From positions 209,017 through 273,016 of the forward strand of contig JALRMH010000051.1 of NCBI GenBank assembly GCA_026119935.1: DNA of 64,000 bases. The letters run 5' to 3'. The position numbers were made by a program, and so were the translations under genes. Numbering within the stretch: the first letter of the stretch is position 1; the number at the start of each line of letters is the position of its first letter. The notes below the pieces were generated by a model. That model worked only from the letters and a program-made list of their open reading frames with translations. It was not told where the DNA came from and did not search any database. The stretch is from Endothia cerciana (taxonomy: Eukaryota > Ascomycota > Sordariomycetes > Diaporthales > Cryphonectriaceae). Of the stretch, positions 30,934-41,975 are shown in pieces.

Positions 30934-32840
30934 ATGGGCCTTCATGACATCTTTGACTTCGACGAGGCCGCCTACCGCATCAAATGCGCGGAGCGCTCGA
31001 CGCCGAAGCTGCAGGAGGAGGAGGTCAAGAAGCTCAGACAACACTTTGCAACAAGCGCCTCGATAGCGCTCGGGCTGTCCCACGCGGTGCAGACCGCTGG
31101 CCTCACGATCGGTGTGTCTGCTTTCGGGGTCCGTCGCTACTGGATTGCCAAGTCGAAGCTCTCTATCATCCGCGAAGAGCTCACCAAGCGTGGCGTCCCC
31201 CTCCATGATATGACCAAGCGGGATGCGGGAATCCCACTCGGCGCTTCTCTGGCGGGCATGGGCCTGGGCGCGGGGATAGGCCACCTCGTCGGCGATGTGG
31301 TTGCGACGCCGGATGTCCCCATGCCTGGTACTCACGGGGGTGGAGCCGCACTTCATCTCGTAAACGCGAATCCTGAGGACGCTGCGCACGGGTTTGTTCA
31401 AGGTCTGTCGGACCAGGCAAACGCAGTGGGTCAGGCGATCCACGGTGCGGTGCTGAACCACGGAGCCGAGCAGCTGGTCACATCAGCTTCTTCCCAAGCC
31501 GCCAGTGGCCACGCCATTGGCTACGCCGCAGGACTCACCGCTGCAAAGAAGATGGAGGAGTTCCTCGGCGAGTGTGTTGGGGAGGCTGTCTTTGTTTACG
31601 CCATGGAAAAGCTCCTGGACCCGGAGATCAAGCTTGAGTTGAAGCTGAAGGCGAGGTGCAGCCGCTTGCAAGGACCCTTGGGTCAGTATTGTCAGGGCTG
31701 TAAACGCTCCATCAGGCATGGCACCTTCGCACGTGAGTGACGTCCAAGATCCCTTCGATCCTGCGGGTAGGATTCTGAATCTCTGACTGTACGGTCTGGA
31801 TAGATTGCTGTGAGGGAACTGACGACTTCGATCTTTGCAAAGAATGTCGTGACGCCGGAACTTCATGCGCCTGTTCGGACCAGCCAATGCTGACCTTACA
31901 AAAATGTGTTTCCGGTGACGTATTGAACTCGGAGAAGGGAGATGCAAGAAGGAGGCTGGCCACCGTTTCTGAGATACGGTGTAAGGCCTGCGAGAAAGAA
32001 GTGACGCAAGGCCGGTACTATTGTAAGTGAAGAAGTGGTGGTCGGGTATTCTGCAGAGAGCTGACTTGGGCGTGCTAAGACTGCCCCGAGTGTGACGGAC
32101 AGCCAGGGCATTTCGATCTTTGCGAAAATTGCTACTACCAGGGGCAGACTTGCGTCTCCCCGAATGAGCATCGACTTTTTGTTTATCTCAGAGCGAACTT
32201 CGACAGAGGCAACCCCGACTTGAACTCTGACGGTAATACTTGCAATGCTTGCAAGAAGAAGATAATGCAAGGTCCAGTCTTTTGTATGTCCATGAGTGGG
32301 TCGAGTGTTTGGGAAGTCGGGGGGGGGGGGGGGTTTCGCTTGACAACTCAGAACACTGCTGACAGTCTCAGTCTGCAAAACTCACGACTTCAGCATCTGC
32401 GACCGATGCTACGAGATGGAGAGAAGTTGCGGAGACACCAGCCACGTGTTATCTCGTCAGGTCGTCTACAAGGGTGAGAAACATACCAAAAGGCAGCCCA
32501 CGGAGAAGGACATCTGCCAGTTTTGTAAGGAACAGCTGAGTGAGATTCCATTCTACTGTGAGTGCGCGGGACCTTGACATCTGGACTTTGAATCGACGAG
32601 CTGATGAAGGCACCTTATTCAGGCTGCAGCCAGTGTGGCGGTGGGTGCTATGATCTCTGCGCCAGCTGTTACGTAAAGGGGGCCGGATGTGAAGAACGGA
32701 GTCACATTTTGAAGAAGTGCGTGCCGGCCACGAGGCATCCAATTGGCCATCTACATGATGTCCTGTCCGTGGACGGCAGGGACAGACTCAAAGGATACCT
32801 GCAAGACCAAAAAGCCCGGATCAACATGCGACATCAGTGA
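30934..32840 (+). CDS. ZZ-type zinc-finger protein with four tandem repeats and glycine-zipper N-domain
   Basis: Five exons (30934-31732, 31804-32022, 32080-32283, 32366-32557, 32623-32840) give 543 aa; all four introns (71, 57, 82 and 65 nt) are phase 1. The N-terminal ~265 residues contain a glycine-zipper-like hydrophobic stretch ('PLGASLAGMGLGAGIGHLVG') after a basic helical part ('ERSTPKLQEEEVKKLRQHF'...'ELTKRGVPLHDMTKRD'). The C-terminal half has four Cys-rich modules of the form C-x2-C-...-G-x-[FY] | C-x2-C-...-[FY]-[DS]-[LI]-C-x2-C, as in ZZ zinc fingers ('HFDLCENCYY', 'DFSICDRCYE', 'CYDLCASCYV'). ZZ fingers bind two zinc ions and usually ubiquitin-like, SUMO or histone-tail ligands. 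Introns cut every module at the same spot. Repeat 3 lacks the usual Cys just after the junction. Cellular role unknown. Confidence 0.8.
32319..32333. repeat. G15 homopolymer in intron 3 of the ZZ-finger gene
   Basis: Fifteen consecutive G within the 82-nt intron 32284-32365, 32 nt before the acceptor. A second acceptor TCTCAG lies 6 nt downstream and would remove two residues in frame. Confidence 0.9.
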
Positions 32841-35800
32841 CCTGTCCCGTCGGCCACTACAGTGCTGGACGAGGCAGCGCTCTGTGTGCGTGCCGGTTCT
32901 ACATGCTGATGAACAGCAGCCGACTCTTCTTGGCAATACCAAGCCCACGATGATCGTACGCTTGAAATCCTGCCTGTCCGACTGAGAATACACACGAATC
33001 GTGCTCACCTTGGTCGCGTTTTGTAATGATAACAACTGTAGCCTTATCACAGGCCAACGTGAACAGGTTCAGTCACTGTTTCTATCGGATGGCCTCACTG
33101 CCACGCTACAAGCCTCAGCCCTACAAGTGCTTTACTATTATGTTTGTAATGCCCAAGTACTTGCCAGGTACAGCTGCGACCATAACAAGAGCGCCATCTG
33201 AGCTTCTGAGCATGTCGCAGTCCGCAGCTGATGGCACCACTGCGTGCCTGTATCTCGAACCGTGAGTGGTGTTCCAGAAGTTCATTAGATCTCCTCCGTG
33301 AGGCTGGGGCGGAAACGAGGTTTCGGAGGATCGTCAAGCCGCCTATAGCCGCATCTTCACAGGTATTCTGAGAGCACCGGAGAAATAAGTGAAGCCTTTT
33401 TTTTTTGGCTCAGCGCGGCCCCACCAGGTGGATTCACAGTGGACCACGACGGGTCTTGTGCCGGAGTCAACCTTACGGCCTCAGATGCACCGGCCCGAGA
33501 CAAGAGTGAGGGTGGATGCAGGAAAGATCAAGGAAACGAGGGACCCGCAAACCAGTTCGGACTCTAGAGCATGTCGCTTCATGTCTCCACATGGTGTGAG
33601 CTCATTCCGAAGGAGCGTGGTGACATATTCTCTCGCAGTCGGGCAGATGATCCAGGGATGACGGGGCGGTCAAGAAAGAGTTGCCTGATGTCTGTAGGGG
33701 GTGACTGGACCAGAGATGTCGAGCAGCTCGCCCGGTAGAACTGTAGTAGGTACCATAGTAGGTTGGAAACCCTCACCGTCCAGTGGAGGAGTGCACACAA
33801 GCATTTGGTTATACTGTAGATGCTACATAGTGTTACTATTCTTTATGGCACCGCTGTCGGCCGCCTCCGACACCACTCATCCCCGAGAGCCGCCGCCGCC
33901 AGGTCCCGAGTAGGACTCAGATGGACAGTGCGCGTCTAGTCAGCCCAGGCCTCACTCCTAAAATCCCTTCTGGAGTCTAGGTCACCACGGGGTTCCTAAC
34001 GATCGACGAGGTGGATCGTAAGGGACGTCCCGCAAAGGCTGTGCTTCCAGCGCTGAGACTTTCTTGGCGCGGCTCTGCTGCTTTGGGAATCTGCAAGCGG
34101 ACAGTGTACGTAATAGCAGCCCAGTGCAGATGAAAATTTCCCGCCAGCCTCTGAACCAAGGAACAAGTACGAAAAGAAGAAGAAGAAGAAAAAAGTGCAA
34201 CCAGGGATCCACTCGGAAGGCCTGGCCTCGATCCTTCCACGTAATAGAGGGACGAAATAGAGGCCCGTTTACCCTGAAGAGTACCGGGCCGGGCACGATG
34301 GATAGGTCATCGAGTAATGATCGAGTAAGAGCAACAAAGATAGTCCTGAGATATGTCTGAAAGGGCTGGACAAATAACATGGCGCCGTGTATCATAGTAC
34401 TTACATACAACCATCGCGGTACTACCATGTACAATGAATGGGGAGGCCAGCCTGTCGACCAGAGCCTAAGTAACCCAGACAACAAAAAATAGAACAAAAA
34501 TCCCCTACGCAAATCGGCAATATACTATGTAGACCAGGATGAGGAGCACACTGTCTATTGTCTAGATTAGGAGATGGGAGACTGCCAATGACCCTATGAA
34601 GCGTGACCGCGTCCGAGGTGATGTTCGCTTAGAGGAATGGTGCGATCAAGGTTGCTTCGATGCGGTTATGAGCAACAAACACCCACCCAATAAAATGGCA
34701 GAAGCCCATCACCTCACAGGTATATGTGCGCCCCTGCCGTGAGACCCGTGGACGACAGGATCCTTCGCGACGCAGGCACTCCGTATCGTGCATCTCCTCG
34801 GAGCGGAGCGCCATCGTATCATCCTTCCCCGGGTGAACCGATGAAGATGGGACACGATGACATGGAGGGCGCGTCTTGCCAACTATCGGGGTAACCCGCA
34901 GTGATAGTACTATCAAATCGAGGCCCGTGGTATGATGCGCGCTGAGGGGACCCCATATTCCCCGGGTTTCATGCGAGTTCATGCGAGATAGGCGGAATAT
35001 ATCATGGCGGTCTAGCGATCACGCCTGACAATACGTCGCCGCCTAGCACGCCCTGCGCTGCTGGGTCTGCGGCTCCATCAAATACGCGTGCCGGAGGGTC
35101 GGCTGCTCGCAGCGGACACAGACGAACATGAAGAAGGCGGTCACCATCAGCGTTCGGCCCCTGTGGTCTACGCACCCACCTGGGTCTCGCACCTGGCGCC
35201 GCCGCCACTGGCAGTGATCGCGATCACCAGATCTTGAGGCCTGGGGAGGATGTGGGTTGTCCGTCTATGCCCTCTCAGCGGACAATGGCAGGAGGCCAAC
35301 GAACGCGTGACTGGTTGTGGCGTTTCTCAGACTTGTTTGGGACGATAAACAGCCCATGCACTATGCGCACTCTTGGACGTCGTTGCGAACTTGCGAGTTG
35401 CTCTAGCGCAGGCACGTACATCTATCTACCCCAGGAGATCATGCAAATTTACGTTTACTGCTGCAGTCAGGTCACGGGCCAGGCGGGCTTGGTGCACACA
35501 AGATGGGACAAGAGGCGCCAAGCGGGGGAGGATTCTGACACCCTGACCGGCACTAACACATCCCTCTGGCAGGTCTAGGGGCCGCGTTTACACACGTAGT
35601 AGCCCTAGAGCCTCTCTGTCTTTTCTTCCTCTTCTTTATTGCACACAACCCCCCCCCCCCCGGCGGCGGCGGTTGAAAGAAGTTCTTGTGACCCCGGAAT
35701 GGGGAAGTTGGCCAAGTACAGTACAAAGTGCTTGCCGGTATAGCTGAGGCTTTGCCCGTACCGGTAAGTTGTGCCGGCGTCAATGCTGCTCCAGCGGGGG

Positions 35801-37575
35801 CAGCCCTGCTTAAGAGTTCAATGGACTCATACGTGGTTACTGTGGTAGTACTGTCAGATGGTTGTCTAATCAGTTCTTTATATACCGAGTACAAAGTGAG
35901 GGCCGGAGACGGCAGAAATGCCCGGCTAGAATATCGTCAAAGTGCGGTCCCCAGACCCTCACTTCTCGACTTAGGCCTGGCCAACTTCGACTGTGGTTGG
36001 CGAACGGTCAGTACGCCCGTACATACAGTACAGTACTGCGGCACGACGGTAATTACAGGGCCTCTCTCGTTTCAGCCCGTCCTCACAGGGGCTTGGCTTG
36101 GCCATAGTGGATACGTATGTCCCGCGGGGTGGGGCGATCAGATCTGTGCTTCACCTCCCGGAGGCTGTCACCCTGGGTTACTTAGGCCTTACTCAGAACA
36201 TCGTCACGGGCTCGCAGTGAGTTTGTACCATGTAACATAACTGCTACTATGACATATGCCATGCTCCCGGCGCACGAGCGATCGAGATGATGGCGTGCAC
36301 CCCGCACAGGATGGCAACAGAAAGGCCCGTCTGCAACTAGAGGAGGGGCTCTGCCGCTTCCGGGGGTTAGCACTGGAATGTGGTGTGCTCGGGCGGTTCC
36401 CAACCGACAGTCTGCAAACAGCTTCAGCTCCTTTCCTTTGACGAGATGAGGCCATCGTGGGATTGTTCGCCGTGCCCGTCTGTACCTACACGGTGCTACT
36501 CGGGTCATCGCTCCGTCCGGACAGATCCCCAGGATGGAAACATCCCCAGGCCACAAGAGCACCCTGGCAGGAGGAAGACCTTGGGTTGTAAAACACGACC
36601 ATGGCTCCCGTCTGTGCATCCGGGCCGCGCCAGGAGCTATTGTTGTCTGCGCACTATCTATCGTACCATAGTATATAGATGCGGGATACAAAAGACGGGT
36701 GCAGAGTCGTCTACATATTACGACTCATCCGGACCGGCGGTGGGCTGGCGGTACCATAGTAGGGCGCATCAAGGTACTTACAGGTACTTACCGATCATGC
36801 GAGTATCCACCCGTGTGGTGAAATGGCTTAGGGTGCCCGGCTGGACGGGTACAACAGGTTCAGAAGGGGAGAGAAGAGAAAGAAGGTAAAGAAAGAAGAA
36901 GAAAAAAAGCAGGGGGGGGTCACCCTCCAAGGACCACCATACTATGTGTCATGAATTACCTGATGGAAACGGCCTGGAGCACGACGTGATGCCGTATGCT
37001 TGCTTTCATAAGGACCGTCATGGCCACGATCTATTATCCCAGGGTCCTGGACGCCATTGGAATCTCTGTCCTTGACGTTTATACACCTTACTTGTTATTC
37101 TTGCAAACAAACACGGATACTCTCCTGCATCTGGCCTACGGTGCTTGCAGTCAGCAGCCATTGCTCCATATTGCTTTCAGGAATACCCCTGGGATTTCCT
37201 CTTTGGGCGGCTTTAGCCCCTGCTCTGGACGACTTACACAGGACATTGAGCCCTGCATCGACATATATACCAGGGCGCCGAACCATCACCGACTTTCGAG
37301 CATCGCGAGACGGATTGGCCCCTCCCCTAAAATCCTGAATCTGGGCAGAGTGCTGTGTCACCTCGACCCCCCCCCCCCAACGAGACCACAAGCCGCGGAG
37401 ATCCCTCATTCACACGTCCTCGCGTCGGGCTCCGATCCTCGGCAGCCCTCTAGAGCTAGTTGTGACAACCTTGGGAGTCAGTAGGCAAATCGAACCAGCC
37501 TCGGCACCTAGACCCGAGTCGCCGCCCAGGACGGGGAAGAGAAGAGAGGACAAAAAAAAAAACCAAAAAAAAAAG
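32841..37575. other. Gene desert, 4.7 kb
   Basis: No gene model holds. The stretch contains C13 at 35649-35661, C12 at 37367-37378, A-rich purine tracts at about 34180 and 36890, and the recurring word GTACCATAGTA near 33751, 36664 and 36751. A short GC-rich island at about 35030-35210 reads well on the minus strand for ~30 codons ('TAFFMFVCVRCEQPTLRHAY') and may be a gene remnant. No transposase, reverse transcriptase or clear terminal repeats were found. Confidence 0.45.
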
Positions 37576-39225
37576 ATGCCGCACCGGGTCGCCAGCTTCT
37601 TTCGTAACCCCACCAGTTCTTTCGAGAACCAGGTCATACAACTCAAGAAGTCCACCATCAGAAGCAGGACGAAATCGCCACACAGGATCACGTCTGGACC
37701 AATCCCGGAGAGGCCCTGTGCCGAGAGGGTGCCCTCATACGCATCATCGATCGACGACGACACTACTAACATGGACGAGCCGTCGCCCCTGTCCGACGCT
37801 CACATCATCAGCCAGCCACAATCACCTGCGCCGGCCGCGGGGAGGATCACAGACTCGCCACGGCTGCGGCCCGGAGATGGTCATGACCACAAGGAGAAGG
37901 ACAAGGACAGGGAGAAGGACCACCACCACCACCACCGCCTGTCCTTCCCCGGCATCCACATAGGCCGCTCTCACAAGGAACAGCACACCAACCCGCACGC
38001 ACACCTCTCCTGGAGCATCGAGTCCCCGCCCATCATCTTCCATGGCGACGCCGAGAACAGCACCGGTGCGCTGGTCTCGGGGCAGCTGTTCCTCGACATC
38101 AAAGACGAGTCCTACGAGATCGACTCGTTCAGGGCGACCCTCCACATCCACGTGACGCAGAAGAAGCCCTTCACCGTGCACTGCAGCGACTGCGTCAACC
38201 AGTACACCCTGCTCAAGGAGTGGAAGTTCCTCCCGTCCCCGGGCCGCGCCCTGCAGAAGGGCGTGCACCCCTTCCCCTTCTCGATCCTGCTGGACGGTCA
38301 CCTCCCCGCGACCCTGGAGTCGCCCCTGGCCGGCATCGCCTACGAGTTCAAGGCCGAGGCCGTCCCCGCCCGCGCCGGCTCGCCGCCCATCAGGCTCGAG
38401 AAGCTGTTCGACGTCAAGCGGTCCCTGCCACCGCCGGAGCTGCCCCACCACTCGGTGCGCGTGTTCCCGCCCACCAACGTCAAGGCATCCGTGCACTACC
38501 AGCAGGTCATCCACCCCATCGGCACCAACACCCTGACCATGCGCCTGGACGGCATCGCCAAGAACAGCGCGGGGTCCAACACCGTCGAGTACTGGAAGCT
38601 CAAGAAGCTGACCTGGCGGCTGGAGGAGACCCTCAAGACCGTCGCGCCCGCCTGCGACAAGCACAAGCCCGCCCCCGCCGAGGGCGACGACCAGCAGCAG
38701 AAGCGCGGCATGGCGAGGGCGGAGACCCGCGTCATCGGCGAGAAGACGCTGTTCAGCGGGTGGAAGTCGAGCTACGCCGGCCCCACGGACTCGAGCGTGG
38801 ACCTGGAGCTGGAGTACGCGCTCAACAAACACGCCAAGTACAGCTGCGACCTGAAGTCCCGGGACGGGATCGAGGTGTCGCACCAGCTGATGCTGGAGAT
38901 GGTCGTCTCCCAGGAGTGTGCGCCAATAGGGAAGCCCGGCCTGGTCACCCAGACCGGCGTGGGGAGGATACTGAGGATGCACTTCGGCACCATCCTCACC
39001 GAGCGCGGAGGTATCGGCATCTCGTGGGACAACGAGGCGCCGCCGATCTACCAGGACGTCCCGGCCAGCCCGCCTGCTTACTGCGAGGACCTGGTGGCTG
39101 GTGGTCTCGAGGGTCTTCCGGACGTAATGGAGAGTCTGGACGCCGCCCCTGGACCGAGTGGGACGGGAAGTGGGCACGTCAGCGGGAGAAGCAGTGGCAG
39201 AAGCTCGGCAGAGGGGCATCGATGA
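37576..39225 (+). CDS. Arrestin-related trafficking adaptor (Art1/Ldb19-like)
   Basis: Single exon, 549 aa. The ATG at 37576 follows an A-rich leader; upstream in-frame codons are leader translation. A disordered N-terminus (Ser/Pro-rich, DHHHHHR and KDKDREKD runs) precedes an arrestin fold: 'GALVSGQLFLDIKDESYEID' opens it, 'EWKFLPSPGRALQKGVHPFPF' and 'SILLDGHLPATLESPLAGIA' lie mid-fold, and 'GISWDNEAPPIY' ends it. Two PPxY motifs, PPIY (489-492) and PPAY (499-502), are the expected binding sites for WW domains of a Rsp5/Nedd4 ubiquitin ligase. ARTs recruit that ligase to plasma-membrane transporters for endocytosis. The long 'EGVHPFPFSILLDGHLP' type segment suggests the Ldb19 subgroup, from memory. 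It converges with the GTPase gene downstream. Confidence 0.87.
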   Translation: MPHRVASFFRNPTSSFENQVIQLKKSTIRSRTKSPHRITSGPIPERPCAERVPSYASSIDDDTTNMDEPSPLSDAHIISQPQSPAPAAGRITDSPRLRPGDGHDHKEKDKDREKDHHHHHRLSFPGIHIGRSHKEQHTNPHAHLSWSIESPPIIFHGDAENSTGALVSGQLFLDIKDESYEIDSFRATLHIHVTQKKPFTVHCSDCVNQYTLLKEWKFLPSPGRALQKGVHPFPFSILLDGHLPATLESPLAGIAYEFKAEAVPARAGSPPIRLEKLFDVKRSLPPPELPHHSVRVFPPTNVKASVHYQQVIHPIGTNTLTMRLDGIAKNSAGSNTVEYWKLKKLTWRLEETLKTVAPACDKHKPAPAEGDDQQQKRGMARAETRVIGEKTLFSGWKSSYAGPTDSSVDLELEYALNKHAKYSCDLKSRDGIEVSHQLMLEMVVSQECAPIGKPGLVTQTGVGRILRMHFGTILTERGGIGISWDNEAPPIYQDVPASPPAYCEDLVAGGLEGLPDVMESLDAAPGPSGTGSGHVSGRSSGRSSAEGHR

Positions 39226-39941
39226 TGAGACCTGCCCGGCCATCCCTTGTTTGGCAGTTTTCTTTGATATTTGTTTTCCCGGCGACTCGCACTCCACGAG
39301 GTGTTCTCGCACGGCAACGACAGGGTACCAGGCCTCTTGATGACATTGGATGTTGATTTCTGAGTTTGTTTGGGCTGATACCCCCATGTGCAAAAAGCAC
39401 ATTTGAGATTGCTTGCTTAGATGGCTAGTTTCGTTGATTCTCAATTTGGCCTTCCAAGGCGGGATGCAGGGTAAAGATTCGGACTTCGTACCCAATATGA
39501 CACGATGGTTGTGTTGTCTCCAATCCTCTTCTCTTCTCACCGTGATGCTTTGTTCTGGCAGTCCCACAGGCCTATCAAGGTTTGAAGGTCCTGGGATGAT
39601 CTCAGTATCGGCAGAGAGACCCTCGCAGGTAGACCCCGAGTCTCATGAACGCTCACCTTGAGGCCGTTGTACAGAAGTTGGCATGAAAACTCGAGTCGAA
39701 TTGGATAGGGACTACGAGGAGGCATTGTCTACCGCAGTGGATGGAACGTCCCAAGAGTAAGCAAAAAGGGACGGATACTCGAGAGAAAAGCAAGAGCACA
39801 CGGCATTGCACTCGGTATATAATATTTGTGTCCAAGAGTGTTAAGTATAATTTGAACCTGAGAGATGTCCAGCCATGAACGCCAGCCTCCGCCGCCGTCT
39901 CCGTGAGTCCAGAGGCCAGCGCCGACAACCATGAAACGCCG
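39226..39941. other. Intergenic, 716 bp, between convergent genes
   Basis: Shared 3' space of the arrestin and GTPase genes. Nothing recognisable. Confidence 0.5.
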
Positions 39942-41975
39942 CTAAGAGGAAGCCTCCCCTCTTGGACCCGAAGCTTTCCCATTGCCCCTTTCGTCATCGT
40001 TGGAGCCATCCTCCTCACTCTTTGGAAACAGTGAAGGGTCATAGCCAACAGCCTTCACGATTCCAAGACCTTTAGTCCTGCCCTCGCGGAACAATAACCT
40101 GTCACCAGGCGCTAGATACTCGGGCCTCTGGACGAAGCGGAATGCCACGGTGGCGCGGTCACCGGTCCGGATGAAGGGGCGGTCGACGTCGATGATACTG
40201 CACGTCTGCGACACGGGGCCCACGTGTAACATGGCCTGGTATTTCTTCTTGATGGTGGTAACGTGGTTCAGGATGAGGACGTCGGCCACAAACTCGTTGT
40301 AGACCCTTGGCTGAGGCGCCCCATCGGCAGGCTTGGGCAGGACGACCATCCCTTTCCGGACCTCTTTCCGCCGGACCTTTTTCAGAGCAAAGGATGCGGA
40401 CTGCCCTGCCGATGCGGCGGGTACGCCGATCCTCTTCCGCTCAATGGACCGGATGGAAGTCTGCGTGAACTGGCCGAGCGAGTCGGGTCCGATGATGACA
40501 TTGTCCCCTGCGTGGACGACGCCGGATTTGATTATACCAGAGACAACGGTACCCACGAAGGGGACGGAGAAGGTATCGTTGACGTGGAACTCAAAGGGTG
40601 CATCTGCATCGTACCTAGTATGGCGTCAGCACTCTCTAAGGGGGTGGCGTGAGGCATGGGGAGGCAGAGGCCATGTTTACCTTCCGTGGTGCGGCAGGAT
40701 GTTCAGGAATGTCCGCACCAGGTCCAAGTTCTGACCGGTGACGTTGGAAACCTGGAAGATGGGGGTGATGCGCTGAGAGACGAACTGCGTCGCGGTGTTG
40801 ATGCATTCGTCCCGGTTGTTGATAAAGATTGGAATTTTCCTTGCGCCGGGGGACTTGAGGATCTTGGTAATCTGTGTAATGGTCTGCTCGAGGATCTGCG
40901 GCGGGCAGATGTCTATCTTGGTGATGACAACCATGACCGGGACGTTCAGCGCCAGTGCGATACCCAGGTGCTCCTTGCTCATGCCGATCAGGCCGTTGTT
41001 GGCCGCGACCATCAGAAGGCAGTAGTTGGGGCTGCTGGAGAGCAGACCGAAGACGGTGGTCCGCAGGTATCGCTCGTGGCCGGCGAGGTCGGTGAAGGTG
41101 ATGACCTTGGCGCTGCGCTTGCCGATCTCCTCCCATGACAACTTGCGGCCGGGCGTGTCCGAGGTGATGACCTGGCCATGGGTGTCGAAGCCCATGATCT
41201 CCATACCGACGGAGCTGGTCCGGCCGGTCTCGATCTCGTGCTTGTGGCGGAACAGGTTGACGCGGGCCCTGCCACGACCATCATCGAGGTCGCCCTTGAC
41301 CAGGACTCCCAACATGGAGCTCTTGCCCGCGTCGACATTGCCCACGACTGCTATCCTGGTCTCGATGACATTCTCGACGGTGGCGGGGTTCTGGCGGATG
41401 AGGACCTTTGCACTGCAGTCCTTGTCCCTGTCGTTGGCAGCGGCCTGGCTCTCGACATCGCCCCCGACATTTTTGGTCAGCAGCAGCTGGCAGTCGGCAT
41501 TGACCCTGTGGGCAGCCTCCTCGAGCCGTCTCCACGCCTTGTCCCAGCCGGGCTTGTCGAGGTGCATGGAGTCGCCATTGTGCTCGAAGCCTATGTCGAA
41601 AAGCGTCTCCCCATGGCCTTCCTCCAGGCGCAGGATGATCAGGCCGACCAGCTTGTGTAATGAGTCGTCGGCATCATCTAGGAGTAACCTGTGGAGGGGC
41701 ACCCGGGGCTCCTTGTCGGAGAGCTCTAGGGAGTCGAGGATGTCGTCTAGCTCGGCGTCGATGTCATCGCTGACGGAGGGGGCGATAGAAGTGCTCGGGG
41801 TTGTCGTCGATGTCGTATCCGGCGCCGAGCTCGTGAGAGACGCGGTGGTGGCAGTGGGCTGTTTGGCGCTGGGGAAGCGGATCGCCTGCTGTTGCTCAAC
41901 GAACTCGGCGAAGTCGCTCAGGGCAGCCTCGCCTTTCCGCCGCTCATGTGGTAACTTTGCTGATCTTGTCGCCAT
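39942..41975 (-). CDS. GTPBP1/GTPBP2-type translational GTPase
   Basis: Exons 41975-40681 and 40614-39942, joined over a 66-nt intron (GTAAAC...ACTAG), give 655 aa. The N-terminus is low complexity and acidic. The G domain has G1 'GNVDAGKSS' (residues 212-220), a G2 region 'ETGRTSSVGMEIMGFD', G3 'DLAGHE' and G4 'TKID'. Exon 2 supplies EF-Tu-like domains II and III ('VPFVGTVVSGIIKSGVV', 'TCSIIDVDRPFIRTGDRATV'). This order and 'FRHKHEIETGRTSSVG' match the eukaryotic GTPBP1/2 (GP-1) family, EF1A/Hbs1 relatives linked to ribosome rescue, mRNA turnover and alternative aminoacyl-tRNA delivery in the cytosol. The C-terminus is a short charged tail. Confidence 0.9.

Noticed and set aside
38220..39356. 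378-codon plus-strand frame within the arrestin gene
   Set aside because: Alternative-frame shadow, Arg/Pro/Gly-rich.
37822..39567. 581-codon minus-strand open frame opposite the arrestin gene
   Set aside because: Shadow of a GC-rich coding region: Arg/Gly/Val/Leu-rich composition without domains, while the plus strand has a clear arrestin fold with PPxY motifs.
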